Made by a program: the position numbers and the translations under genes | In this document: one piece after another, positions 1 through 9,233 of the stretch | Layout: the number at the start of each line of letters is the position of its first letter | Numbering within the stretch: position 1 is the stretch's first letter | DNA from: Labilithrix luteola | Lineage (GTDB): Bacteria > Myxococcota_A > Polyangia > Polyangiales > Polyangiaceae | Length of the DNA: 64,000 nt | Assembly (NCBI RefSeq): GCF_001263205.1 | Contig: NZ_CP012333.1 | Location: forward strand, 10,335,501-10,399,500 | Direction of reading: 5' to 3' | Notes under the pieces: generated by a model | Told to the model about the DNA's origin: nothing | The model's input: the letters and a program-made list of their open reading frames with translations, nothing else | Databases searched by the model: none

Positions 1-50
1 GGGGGCGAAAACCAAGAGATTGCCGCTCCCGCAGGCGGAAAAGTCCGCAG

Positions 51-123
51 GCCCAGGTAGCTCAGTTGGTAGAGCAGGGGATTGAAAATCCCCGTGTCGG
101 CGGTTCGATTCCGTCCCTGGGCA
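51..123 (+). tRNA. tRNA-Phe (GAA)
   Basis: Complete cloverleaf. The acceptor stem GCCCAGG (51-57) pairs with CCTGGGC (116-122), the D-arm is GCTC/GAGC, the anticodon stem GGGGA/TCCCC closes the loop TTGAAAA with anticodon GAA at 84-86, and the T-arm loop is TTCGATT. The discriminator is A123. The 3' CCA is not encoded, as the following bases are CCC. Confidence 0.97.
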
Positions 124-884
124 CCCATGCCGGGTGCTTGCCGCTACGCGGTTTGCCGGCGCGCTCTCGAGAGCGGACGTCATCTGTCTTCATGCACTCG
201 TCCAGCTTCGTGGACTCGTGCAGAGAAGAGTGATTCTAGCGTCACCCTCCACATCGCGATTGCGGTGCCTGCAGAAGGCAGAAGCAGCTCTCGCTCTCGT
301 CTTAGTAAGACGGCTTCGCTGTTTGCTGCACGACGCCTTCGGCGGACGGCTGGGCGGACTCGAGCGGAGAAGATTGACGCCGTTGGCGGTAACCCCGCGC
401 GCCTGCGGAAGGCACGTGAGGGGCTGCAGGAGCGGCGTCGCTCTCCGCTGTGTGATGCTTCAGACGGCGTGGCGCGGACTCGTTTGGCGCGATTCGTTGC
501 GCTGCCGCGACGTCGTGGTGGTTCGAGAGCGCGAGCGAGGACTGGCGTTCGCTCGCCCTTCGTTCGAGGGCTTCGCGAGTTCGTGCGGTGGCGGCGACGG
601 GCGGGAGTGACGGCTGCTGCGGTCACGCTCGATGTCGGAAGTGCGGTCTCCGATAGCGTGGGCACCGCACGCTGACGTGGAGCGCTCGACTCGTAGACGA
701 CGGACCACGATGACGTGGTGCGGGCGAATTCCTTCTCGCTCCGAGCGTCATCGGCAATGATTCGGCCTTCGAGGGGCGTCGATATTCGACCGATGGAGGA
801 TATCGAGTTCGTCGAACTGTGATGTTCACGGTCGTGGACACGCGCGTATCGACTCTCGAGTACGTCGTCGCGCGCGCCTTCGTC
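124..884. other. gene-poor stretch after tRNA-Phe
   Basis: About 760 bases with no convincing gene. Several overlapping open frames exist on both strands, but their translations are arginine- and serine-rich without domain-like character, as expected for stop-poor GC-rich DNA. No RNA gene, repeat array or clear promoter was recognised. Confidence 0.6.
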
Positions 885-1295
885 TCAGCGCTCGGCGTCG
901 TTCCAAAGCACGGCGTCGTTCCACGTCGACGCGAGAAACCAAGGCGCGCCCCCGGTATCGAGTGCGATGGCCACGAGACCGAGCACCGCGCAAGCCGCGC
1001 ACCCGAACCCGAGGAGAGCGCCTACGACGATGATGATCGTGCCGATGACGGGGAATCCCGACACGTGTCTGAAATCCGCACGCGATACGCGTTCCCGCGC
1101 CTGAAGGCGGTAGCGCACGATGCTGAGATAGAAGTTCAAACACGCAATCACGGCGCCGGAGACGACGATCACGAATCCCATCGGACTGTGACGCTCCGCC
1201 CGCATCAGGGCGTACGTGAGCGACGCGCCGAGCAGCACGATGGGCGCGGCTCCAATGGCAAGCCCAATGCATCGGAATCCATAATTCCGTCGCAT
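885..1295 (-). CDS. small multi-pass membrane protein, unknown function
   Basis: A 136-residue protein with three to four hydrophobic segments (roughly residues 9-30, 40-62, 80-112), so probably an inner-membrane protein. The start is supported by a G-rich AGGGGGG stretch just upstream on the minus strand. The C-terminal tail is polar. No family recognised. It stands alone, with gene-poor DNA on both sides. Confidence 0.65.
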   Translation of the reverse strand: MRRNYGFRCIGLAIGAAPIVLLGASLTYALMRAERHSPMGFVIVVSGAVIACLNFYLSIVRYRLQARERVSRADFRHVSGFPVIGTIIIVVGALLGFGCAACAVLGLVAIALDTGGAPWFLASTWNDAVLWNDAER

Positions 1296-1589
1296 GCTGT
1301 CCCCCCCTGCGTTACTCGCTTCGACAGGTCGAAGCGCACCGACTCACGTCGGCTCGATGAGCCTAGCGACAAGAGCCGCCCTGCGCGAGCGCGGAGAGAA
1401 CTGGAAAGGCAGGACCCCAGCGTCCCGATCGCTTTCCTCGAACGTCACGGCTGCCCGGCGGCTTCGAGCCGCGGTGCAGCGCTGGGATTCATCGTCACGC
1501 GGCCGAGAGACGTCGACCGCGACATGCTGCGTGTGGACCCGCCGAGTCCCGGTGGGTCCACGCGAGCTGGGCGTTCGTCGAACGCGAGA

Positions 1590-1988
1590 TCAGGCCTTCT
1601 TGCCCTTCTTGCCGCGGCCGAGCGTGTAGACCGTGGCGCGCTTCTGGCCGCTCTTGGCGAAGCGACCCGAGGCGAGGCCTTCCTTCAGCGGACGCGGGAG
1701 CTCCTTCGCCTCGACGCCGAGGGCGGAGCGGATCTGCTCGGCGCGGAGACCGGCGGTCTCCTTCGCGAGGACGACTGCGATCTGCTCGACCATCGACGCG
1801 AGGTCGCCGGCCGAACGACGCTGGAGACGACCGCCAACGCCAACCTTGGCAGCGGGCTTGCGGACGCCACCGCGGCCACCGGAGGTGATGCCTTCGATGT
1901 CGGCGAGCGACGCCGTGCGGAGGGCGGCGAGGACGTTGGTAGCGAAGTCGGAAGCGAGAGTCTCGATCGTGCTCTGGAGCTTGCTCAT
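1590..1988 (-). CDS. nucleoid-type DNA-binding protein (paralogue A)
   Basis: A 132-residue basic protein. The N-terminal helix (L-A-S-D-F-A-T-N-V-L-A-A-L) is shared with the neighbouring gene at 2414-2977. A glycine/lysine/arginine linker follows, then a C-terminal part that looks like a small winged-helix module (E-Q-I-R-S-A-L-G to R-A-T-V-Y-T-L) ending in a G-R-G-K-K-G-K-K tail. A strong ribosome binding site AGGAGGAAG (1991-1999) sits just before the ATG. By analogy with lysine-rich DNA-binding proteins of myxobacteria it probably binds DNA without strong sequence preference; that role is inferred. Confidence 0.75.
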   Translation of the reverse strand: MSKLQSTIETLASDFATNVLAALRTASLADIEGITSGGRGGVRKPAAKVGVGGRLQRRSAGDLASMVEQIAVVLAKETAGLRAEQIRSALGVEAKELPRPLKEGLASGRFAKSGQKRATVYTLGRGKKGKKA

Positions 1989-2337
1989 CGCTTCCTCCTA
2001 ACGCGCAAAGTAGCCGTTGGGCAAGGATGGAGACGAAATCTCAACGTTCGAATTCGAGATGAGACGAATTCACGTCACCCCAAGTGACAAGTCGACCACA
2101 TCCGTGCTCTCCCAGTCGACCGACGCAGATCTGAAATGCTGAATCGTTAGCTTCTGCGGAGTTCGACGGAAGTGAATTGCGTCTCCGCGTGGTGTGCAGC
2201 ATCTCGCGCTGACCACGTCCCACGGCGCCTCGCGCAAATCAGGCAACGAAAATCGGAAAGCAAACGGAGCCGCGAACGCGCGGCAGTCCGGCTTCCGAGC
2301 ATCCGTACGCGAGAATACGTACTCGAATGAGATCGAA

Positions 2338-2385
2338 CGAAAACGACGAGAAAAACGCTCTTCCGCGTTCTTTCTCGTCGTTTCG
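2338..2385 (-). terminator. long hairpin, probable terminator
   Basis: A near-perfect inverted repeat: arms 2338-2358 and 2365-2385 (about 21 bp, core CGACGAGAAA / TTTCTCGTCG) around the loop TCTTCC. It lies 28 bp beyond the stop codon of the leftward gene ending at 2414. There is no long T-run, so termination is inferred from position and stem strength. The rest of 1989-2413 holds no recognisable gene. Confidence 0.6.
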
Positions 2386-2413
2386 AGATCGCGTGTTTGC
2401 GCGATGAGAGGCG

Positions 2414-2977
2414 CTACGAAGCAGCCATATCCGAGCGGACGAAGACAGCGGCCGTCCCCTTGCCCGTCGCACGGCGGATGCCCGCGTCGCGGACGTCTCC
2501 GCGCTCGACCAACGCAGTGACGACGTCGACGTCGCCCTCGAAGCCACTCGCCTTCAGGTGCTCGTCGACCTGAACCGCAGTGGCTCCTTTCGAACCTCGC
2601 ATCTCGAAGAAATCGAGAGCAGCGGTGATTCGTTTTTGATCCAGGCGCGCGGGAGCGGGTGCTGCCTTTGCCGCTTTCGCTTTTGCTCCTTGCGATTTCC
2701 CGCCAGCGCCTTTCGTTTTTCCGCCAGCCTTGCGACCTCGGGTCTTCGGCGCGGCGGCCTCGTTGAAGAGCTCTTGCTGGACCGACTCGCTCTCGGTTCC
2801 GGTGGCCTCTTCCTCGGTCGACGAAGGCGGCGACGGCGCACGGCCCGCAACATCGTAGCCCGGCGGAAGGGGCTTCTTCGTGAGCGCGGTGAGCTCAGCC
2901 AACGGCGCAGCCTTCAGGGCCGCGATGACCTCGGACGCAAAGTCGGATGCGAGCTCCGCAATCCTCTCCCTAAGCAT
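2414..2977 (-). CDS. nucleoid-type DNA-binding protein (paralogue B)
   Basis: A 187-residue protein starting at the ATG at 2977; the frame is open further upstream, but this start aligns with the paralogue at 1590-1988. It has the same N-terminal helix (A-E-L-A-S-D-F-A-S-E-V-I-A-A-L-K), an acidic/proline linker, a lysine/alanine/glycine-rich block about residues 87-120 typical of histone-H1-like tails, and a C-terminal winged-helix-like segment (I-T-A-A-L-D-F-F to T-A-A-V-F-V-R). The two genes look like a tandem duplication that diverged in the linker. DNA or chromatin binding is inferred from composition. Confidence 0.7.
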   Translation of the reverse strand: MLRERIAELASDFASEVIAALKAAPLAELTALTKKPLPPGYDVAGRAPSPPSSTEEEATGTESESVQQELFNEAAAPKTRGRKAGGKTKGAGGKSQGAKAKAAKAAPAPARLDQKRITAALDFFEMRGSKGATAVQVDEHLKASGFEGDVDVVTALVERGDVRDAGIRRATGKGTAAVFVRSDMAAS

Positions 2978-3097
2978 GAATGCGACATAACCCGGTCCGC
3001 CTAGGCGCATCAAGGTCACTCTCGTTGCCGCGCTCCAGGTTCCATCGTTCCCCTCCCCGAACGGAGGCACGGGTGGTCGCACCCGACGTGTCGAGGA

Positions 3098-5274
3098 TCA
3101 GACACCGAGGGCGTGAGCAGCACGCAACACACACACGCGCAGGTGCCCATCCGCTAGGAAGCTCGCACTTCGCGCTGCATCGGCAAGCTCGACCCAAACG
3201 AGCGATCGCGAAGCCTTCTCGATCGCCGCGACCGAGACTGCCAGCGGATGGACGGCCTCAGGCGAGAGACCAGCGCTCGGCAGAAATCGACCACCGAGCT
3301 CGAAAGACTCCTTGACCACGACGCCGTATTCCGCGCGCAGGCGCTCGTTCACCCATGCGCGCGCCTTCGACGTCACCGCCACGTCGCGCGGTAGGCGCCA
3401 CGCCGGTGCCACGAGAAGCTCGCTGTTTCCGGAGAAGCATTGCGCCGCCGGGAGGTCGTCGTCATCGATGCCAATCCAGACGGAACCGTTCGCTCGCAAG
3501 AGCGGAGCGACGGCCATCGACGTCGTACTGCGGGTGCGTGGCAAAACGAGCTCGAGCGGAACTTCGGAGAGGATGTCGTCTTTCGAATCGATTTCGGCGA
3601 ATGCCCGACATCGAATCTCGAGAAAGTCCCCTGCCCGTTTGCCATCGTCTCGTTCGAAAACCCGGCGGGAGGGCCTGGCGAGCAGCGATGCCATGGTGCT
3701 TTTCGAAGCATCGTCGAGGGGGACGTCCGCCACGTCGATGGTTTCGCCAATCCATGGACCGCGATCGCGTCCGTTTCGCGCGAGCAGATCGTAGGCATTG
3801 AGCTCGAGCCGCGCGTCGGGAATCCCACCGACCTGCGCGGCACGGAGAAGTTGCCGTGCTTCGATGGCACGGAGACGCCCTGCCGTCGAAAAAGCCGTGT
3901 TGCGAGGAAGGTTCTCCTCCACGAAGAGCGGCTCGATGGCAACCTGCACCGGGGCCACTTCTTCCTGAGTGCCGCCGGGCGAGGGGTAATACGTCGAGCC
4001 GGTATGCATGCCGAGGATGCGGCCACTACCGATCCGCGCCTGCGCCGCGAGGGCCTCTTCGACGGTCTGGCCGAGGGGCTTGTCCCCTTGCACGACGATC
4101 AGCGGCTCCGCCATCCACGAAGGGGACTTCGCGCCGTCGATCGAATCCGTCGCGAGCGTGCACGCGACGATGGGACGCGGGTAGCTCGTCCGTGCGAGGA
4201 CGAAGAGATCCCCGCCTCGTTCGAACCAAGGAACGACATCCACAGTCCGGTTCGGTCGCCTCACGAGATCGCGAATCGCCCCCGTCCTTCGGTCTCGCCA
4301 CGCGGAGAGCTCGAGAAAGCCGATGGCGTCCGCATCGCCGCGATCCTCGAAGCGAACGCCCTCGCCTCGGGGCACCTTTTCACCGACGACAACGATGTTC
4401 GTCGCCGGATCTTCGCAAGGCTCTCCGCCGAGCGTCGACATCGTGAACTTTCCTCGGAATCGATGACGCACGATCCACGGATTCTGGATCGGCGTGGATG
4501 CAAGCACCCGCATACCGAGTCCGTGCACGGCTCCTTCGAATTGCTCTTTGGTGAAGTACGTGTACTCTTCACGCACCTCGGCCTCCCAATCCGCCCGGTA
4601 GTCCTTGCGCAGGACGAACTCGACGGCATGAACGAGCCCACACCGATAGCGTTGCCAGCCAGCCCTCGCGCCTGCGAGTCGTTCGTACGAGAACCCGGGC
4701 ACCGTCGCGAGCGAGCGGAACTCGGAAGCGAATCGCTCGAACAGCGCCGACGACGAACACGAGCGAGGGTCGCGCGAGGAGTCGCCGTCGTCGGTCGGAA
4801 GGTCGAGAAGTACGTCTCCTTCCCCGGACGGACGAAGTCACGCACGACGAGAACACCGTGCTCGCGCAACGCCCTGGCCTGCGCGGCGAGCGCCTCCGCG
4901 GCGTTCGCGTGGCGATACCCGCCGAAGGACGTGACGTGATGCAGAACCGAGCTGTCGAAGATGCCGTCGAGCGATCCGTCGGCGAAACACTTCTTGGCGA
5001 TGTCACCTTGGATGAACGACAGGTTCGGCAGCTGATGCGTCTCGCGCGCGAGCGTCACCATCTCGGGATCGAGATCGACCCCGACCACGTCGAGTTGAGG
5101 ATAGAGCGCAGCGAGAGCATGGGAGCCTGCCCCCGACCCCATCCCCATGTCCGCCACGCGCCCCTCACAGAGAAGATGTGCTGCCGTGAGCGCAACCTTC
5201 TGGCGCATCGAGGCATCCATCCCTGCGAGGTAGCGAGCGTAGGCCGAGCGATCTCCACGACCGGGCTGAGTCAT
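3098..5274 (-). CDS. SAM-dependent methyltransferase with large C-terminal domain, split by a -1 frameshift near 4815-4830
   Basis: The first part (from the ATG at 5274) is a class I methyltransferase: motif I V-A-D-M-G-M-G-S-G-A-G-S at about residue 40, the acidic turn V-V-G-V-D-L-D-P about 20 residues on, and a later R-D-F-V-R-P-G. Just after that the frame degenerates, while another frame continues with V-L-L-D-L-P-T-D-D-G-D-S and runs to 3098. The full span is 2177 nt, exactly one base short of 726 codons, so one base is missing around a GGGGAAGG run. The second half contains an F-V-L-A-R-T-S-Y-P-R-P segment and a P-S-P-G-G-T-Q-E-E-V motif reminiscent of Nudix-like sugar or cofactor domains. 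The substrate is unknown. It may be a real pseudogene, a sequencing indel or recoding. Confidence 0.75.
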
Positions 5275-5331
5275 GGCCCGCACCGTACCGCGGAGAGCGT
5301 CGCGCACGCATGCTCAGCGTGCGCTCGAGGA

Positions 5332-5517
5332 CTAGGACGCGCTTACCTGAGGTCGTGAGCTGCGCAGCAGCCTATCGAGCATGTCGTCGGGGACGGTGGA
5401 CTCCTCGTCCACCATCACGACTTGCTCGCCACGCCCCAACCACACGAACGTCTTGGAGCGTCGCCGAATCTGAAAGCCCGCCAGCTCGAGACCAGCGACG
5501 AGTTCACGTCCAGTCAT
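5332..5517 (-). CDS. HicA/YcfA-like small protein
   Basis: A 61-residue protein with the arrangement of the HicA/YcfA double-stranded-RNA-binding fold: an N-terminal helix (T-G-R-E-L-V-A-G-L-E-L-A-G-F), then strands with R-R-R-S-K-T-F-V-W-L, and V-D-E-E-S-T-V-P-D-D. The catalytic histidine usual in HicA toxins is not apparent at the expected place (S-K-T-F), and no HicB partner is adjacent, so this is more likely a solitary domestic version than an active toxin. It is co-directional with and upstream of the methyltransferase. Confidence 0.6.
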   Translation of the reverse strand: MTGRELVAGLELAGFQIRRRSKTFVWLGRGEQVVMVDEESTVPDDMLDRLLRSSRPQVSAS

Positions 5518-5646
5518 CCGGCGACAAGAATGCCCGAGGTCGCGGACTTAGCCCATAGTGGGAATCCGTATGCGGCCCGATGACACAGTTAGAATGTGCC
5601 AACGATTCTCAACCGCTACGTCGCGTGCGGTTGTCGCTAGACGCGG

Positions 5647-6003
5647 TCAGTACGAAGGCGTCGGATCGGTCGGTTCGGTGGGCGCCGCGGGGCACGTCTG
5701 GGTTTGCGACGTGTAGCAGGTCGAGGTTGCCGTATCGCAGCAGCTCACCGCGTTGGCGACCGCCGGACAGCTCTTCGAGCAGTCACTGTCGACCGTGCAC
5801 TTCGGCGCACAGACGGGAGCCGGGTTCGACGACGCCGAGGAGGACGGGGCCGGCTTGTTCGGAATGGTCGTCGACGCATCGGGCGTGGGGTTCGCCTCGT
5901 TCTTGCTTTGCTCGGTCATCGGTCCGGGATCGGACTCGGCGCACGCGGCGAGGCTTGCAATAACGACGGAGAGGGTCAGACCAAGTAGACTGGCGGTCCG
6001 CAT
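5647..6003 (-). CDS. small cysteine-rich lipoprotein
   Basis: A 118-residue protein. The signal peptide with lipobox L-A-A-C ends at about residue 21; then comes a low-complexity serine/proline/threonine linker and a C-terminal cysteine-rich part (C-A-P-K-C, D-C-S-K-S-C, C-C-D, T-C) of about 45 residues that should be disulfide-rich. An outer-membrane or periplasm-facing anchor is expected. This C-rich pattern is common in myxobacterial lipoproteins of unknown role. Confidence 0.7.
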   Translation of the reverse strand: MRTASLLGLTLSVVIASLAACAESDPGPMTEQSKNEANPTPDASTTIPNKPAPSSSASSNPAPVCAPKCTVDSDCSKSCPAVANAVSCCDTATSTCYTSQTQTCPAAPTEPTDPTPSY

Positions 6004-6084
6004 GAGATGTGGCGCACTCTACGGTGCGATGTGCGCATCGGCAACGCCGGATCAGCTTGATTCTTGGCAGCACGGGATGACCCG

Positions 6085-7932
6085 ATGACGATGGAACATC
6101 GCTCAGCGAGCGAAAACGTAGAGGAACTCGATGGCGCTTCATCACGCGTCGCAATCAAGACGAGCCACGTAGAGACACGTTCGAGACCCATTCTCGCCGA
6201 TTGGAGGGTTCCGAGAGGCCTCGCGCTCGCGGTGATCTTCGCGGTCGGCGTGCTCGCATTCTTGCCCGCGCTCTTCACGCCGTTCTTCCTCGACGACCAT
6301 CTCCACGCCGCGATGGTCGCCGGGACGTTCCCCGTTCCGCGCAGTCCGTTCGACCTCTACGACTTCATCGGCGACGACAACCGAGCGCTCTTCTTCGAGC
6401 GAGGCCTCCTGCCGTGGTGGGCGCATCCGAACCTGACCATCCGCTTCTTTCGGCCGCTTTCGAGTGCGCTGCTCTGGCTGGATCACCGAGTGCTCACCGT
6501 CCATGTACTCCCCATGCACGTGCACTCGTTCGTGTGGTGGGCGCTCGCCGTGCTGGCCGCACGCGCGCTTTTCAAGCGCACGTTCTCTCCACGCGTGACC
6601 GGCCTCGCCACGGCCATTTTCGCGCTCGCGCCGTGCCATGCCCTACCGCTGGCATGGCTCGCGAATCGCGAAGCGCTCGTCTCGCTCGCCTTCGGCGCCG
6701 TCGCCACCGCGTCCTATGCGTCGTTCCGCCAGGGCCGGAGCCTTCGTGATGCGCTCGTCGCCGCGCTCGGCTTTGCGTTCGCGCTTCTCGGCGGAGGCGA
6801 ATATGCGCTGTGCTTCGGTGGCTACGTCGTGGCCATCGAGCTCGTTCGCCGCGAAGGCTTCGGGCGCCGCGCGAGCGGGCTCTTGCCCTTCGTCCTCCCC
6901 GCCTTTGCCTACCTCGCCGTTCGATCGTCGCTCCACTACGGAACGAAGGGTTCCGGCTTCTACTCCGATCCGCTGAGCGATCCCGGCGCGTTCCTCCGCG
7001 CGGTCCCGTGGCGCGCCGTGGCGCTGGTCGGTGACGGATGGTTCTCGCTCGGAGCCTCCTCTTCCTTGGTCGGCTGGGAGCGCGCGGTCATCGTGATGGT
7101 CACGCTCGTCGCCACGCTGCTCGCCTACCGGCCCATCCGAGACGCCATCCGCGCCCTCCCCGAGGACACCGCGCGCACTGCCACGTGGATGCTCTTCGGC
7201 TCACTCTTCGCGCTCACGCCCGTCCTCGCCGTCGTCCCCGCCGCGCGTCTCCTGGGCGTCAGCATGCTAGGCATTTCGGCGGTCGTCGCCCTCGTTCTCG
7301 ACCGCGCCTGGTTCGGCGAAGAGCTCCCCGCGAGCTCGAGTCGAAAAGCCCTCGTCCAGCGCCAGATCGCCGGTCTCGTTGCCGCGGGGCTTGGCTTCGG
7401 CCACCTCGTGCACGATCCGGTGACGTCGTGGCTCGCAACGCACAACCTGCGGCGGGACACGACCGAGTTCGCGCGCCGAACCCATGACCTCCGTAACTTT
7501 GTCGGCGACCTCGACACCGCAAACGTGGGCACCATTCGCGGCATGACAGGAACGTTCTTCGCGCCGTTCGCGCTCGATCCGCGGGGTGTCACGCCACGTC
7601 GCTGGGTCTGGCTCTCGCATGCCGGTCACGTCCTGCTCAAGCGCGTAGATGAGAAGACGCTCGACCTCATCGTCGGCGAGGGTCGGACGATCTATCCGAA
7701 AGGTGACGACAACCTGTTCCGCGACGAGCGCTCGAAGCTCCAACCTGGCGACGAGATCGTCCGGAAGGGCATGCGCGCCACCGTTCGCGACGTCAGCGCC
7801 GACGGCCCCAGGGTCGTACGCTTCGTGTTCGACGAGAACCCCGAAGCCGTCACGTGGTTCGCCGATGGAGCCGAGGAGAGCCGCCAGGCAACGCTCCCGC
7901 AGATCGGGTTCGGAAAGCCCTTCGATCCCTGA
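6085..7932 (+). CDS. multi-pass membrane protein, GT-C glycosyltransferase type
   Basis: A 615-residue protein if started at the ATG at 6085; a TTG at 6064 would add seven residues. After a 35-residue cytoplasmic start it has about ten to twelve transmembrane helices. The F-F-L-D-D-H motif after the first helix fits the acidic catalytic loop of GT-C glycosyltransferases (ArnT/PMT-like, DUF2723-like), which transfer sugars from polyprenyl carriers at the periplasmic face. The C-terminal 180 residues are soluble. The exact substrate cannot be told. It converges with the acyltransferase gene, a common pairing in surface-polysaccharide modification. Confidence 0.65.
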   Translation: MTMEHRSASENVEELDGASSRVAIKTSHVETRSRPILADWRVPRGLALAVIFAVGVLAFLPALFTPFFLDDHLHAAMVAGTFPVPRSPFDLYDFIGDDNRALFFERGLLPWWAHPNLTIRFFRPLSSALLWLDHRVLTVHVLPMHVHSFVWWALAVLAARALFKRTFSPRVTGLATAIFALAPCHALPLAWLANREALVSLAFGAVATASYASFRQGRSLRDALVAALGFAFALLGGGEYALCFGGYVVAIELVRREGFGRRASGLLPFVLPAFAYLAVRSSLHYGTKGSGFYSDPLSDPGAFLRAVPWRAVALVGDGWFSLGASSSLVGWERAVIVMVTLVATLLAYRPIRDAIRALPEDTARTATWMLFGSLFALTPVLAVVPAARLLGVSMLGISAVVALVLDRAWFGEELPASSSRKALVQRQIAGLVAAGLGFGHLVHDPVTSWLATHNLRRDTTEFARRTHDLRNFVGDLDTANVGTIRGMTGTFFAPFALDPRGVTPRRWVWLSHAGHVLLKRVDEKTLDLIVGEGRTIYPKGDDNLFRDERSKLQPGDEIVRKGMRATVRDVSADGPRVVRFVFDENPEAVTWFADGAEESRQATLPQIGFGKPFDP

Positions 7933-7938
7933 CTGTTC

Positions 7939-7963
7939 AGAGCACCAAACTGTGCGGTGCTCT
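7939..7963. terminator. hairpin between convergent genes
   Basis: An 8-bp stem AGAGCACC / GGTGCTCT (7939-7946 with 7956-7963) closes a 9-base loop. It lies directly between two convergent genes and overlaps the stop codon of the leftward one, so it may end transcription both ways. There is no T-tract. Confidence 0.55.
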
Positions 7964-9152
7964 AGGCCGCGAGCCACTCGCGGATGCGGAGCGACGGCTT
8001 CTCGATGAGCACGTGAATCAGGTAACCGGCGCCGAGCGATCCGGCCATCAGCGCGGCGAGAGAAAGCGGCCACACGAGCAACATCGAGACGTGACGCGCT
8101 TCGAGCGTGCGCGCCATGGGCACGATGACGTGATCGCACAGCGGAATGTGCACGAGGTAGACGCCGTAGCCGAGCGTCGCCACACGGCGGAAGATCGGCG
8201 CCGAGAGGAAGTCGGAGATGAAGCCGCCGCCGTGGAAGAGGAGCAGGAGCCAGCCGATGTACATCACGCTGGTCACCGTTCCCCACGCGAAGATGTGGAC
8301 GAGCTGCACGTGCTCCTTGCCGAACATCCACGGACGCAAGAGCAACCAGAGGCATCCGAGCGTCGGAAGCGTCACGAGCGCACGATGGAAGGGATGCGAG
8401 AGGAAGCGTGAAATGGGCTCCTTCCAGCGGTTTTGGATGAACGCGAGGAAGATGCCAGCGATGAGCGTGTCGAAGCGTGTCAGCGGACGGAAGTAGAGCG
8501 CTTCGTAGAGCGCGAGGTCCGTCCACGGCCGCTTCGCGATGAAGAGCACGAGGCGCATGATCAGCGCCGAGCTCCAGAGCGCGACGAGCAGCAAGGCGCG
8601 GGCTCGATCGCTGCGAAGCCGCTGCATCACGAAGAAGAGGAGCGGCACCGTCAGGTAGAACTGCTCTTCGAGTGCGAGCGACCACCCCCAGAACATGACG
8701 ACGTCACCGCGCGCCAGCGAGATGAAGTTCGTCGCGTAGAGGTACTCCCAGATCAGATGGCTCCGCTGCATGGCCGTGAGCGGGGTCACGACGGCCAGCA
8801 GCGTCAGGATCACGTAGTACGCCGGGAACGTGCGCGAGATGCGTCGGATGTAGAAGCGTCGCAGGTTCTGCGTGCCGTCCGTCTCGAGCGAGCGCAGGAG
8901 GATGGATCCGATCAGAAAGCCGCTCAGGATGAAGAACAGATCCATCCCGAAGAAGACCGTCAGCGACGATGCCACCCACTCGCGATCGAGCACGATGCCC
9001 TGCTCGCCCGCGAAGATCCACGTCACATGGAACTGCACGACGCTGACGATCGCCAGCACGCGCAGCCCGTGGAGGGACGGATAGCGGTTGTCGAGGAGCT
9101 CGAGCGAGAAGAACGACGCGAGCGAGGACCGACCCGATTCCGAAACGGACAT
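7962..9152 (-). CDS. acyltransferase 3 family (OafA/YrhL-like) membrane protein
   Basis: A 396-residue integral membrane protein with ten or so helices. Near the N-terminus it has L-H-G-L-R-V-L-A-I-V and V-Q-F-H-V-T, the conserved histidine region of acyltransferase-3 proteins, and then L-F-F-I-L-S-G-F-L-I-G. These proteins transfer acetyl or other acyl groups to surface glycans or lipids. No periplasmic SGNH domain is attached. The exact acceptor is unknown. Confidence 0.88.
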   Translation of the reverse strand: MSVSESGRSSLASFFSLELLDNRYPSLHGLRVLAIVSVVQFHVTWIFAGEQGIVLDREWVASSLTVFFGMDLFFILSGFLIGSILLRSLETDGTQNLRRFYIRRISRTFPAYYVILTLLAVVTPLTAMQRSHLIWEYLYATNFISLARGDVVMFWGWSLALEEQFYLTVPLLFFVMQRLRSDRARALLLVALWSSALIMRLVLFIAKRPWTDLALYEALYFRPLTRFDTLIAGIFLAFIQNRWKEPISRFLSHPFHRALVTLPTLGCLWLLLRPWMFGKEHVQLVHIFAWGTVTSVMYIGWLLLLFHGGGFISDFLSAPIFRRVATLGYGVYLVHIPLCDHVIVPMARTLEARHVSMLLVWPLSLAALMAGSLGAGYLIHVLIEKPSLRIREWLAA

Positions 9153-9233
9153 GAAGCTCGAACAGCATACACGGCGGAACGGCTATCGTGGGTACGAGGA
9201 CATGTTCGCCGGCGGGCTCGATCGGATGGAGAC

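Noticed and set aside
819..2087. A 422-residue plus-strand frame
   Set aside because: It lies antisense to two better-supported minus-strand genes and has low-complexity R/D/E content without domain signals.
5332..5517. Active HicAB toxin-antitoxin system
   Set aside because: The HicA-like protein has no adjacent HicB and no histidine at the expected catalytic place.
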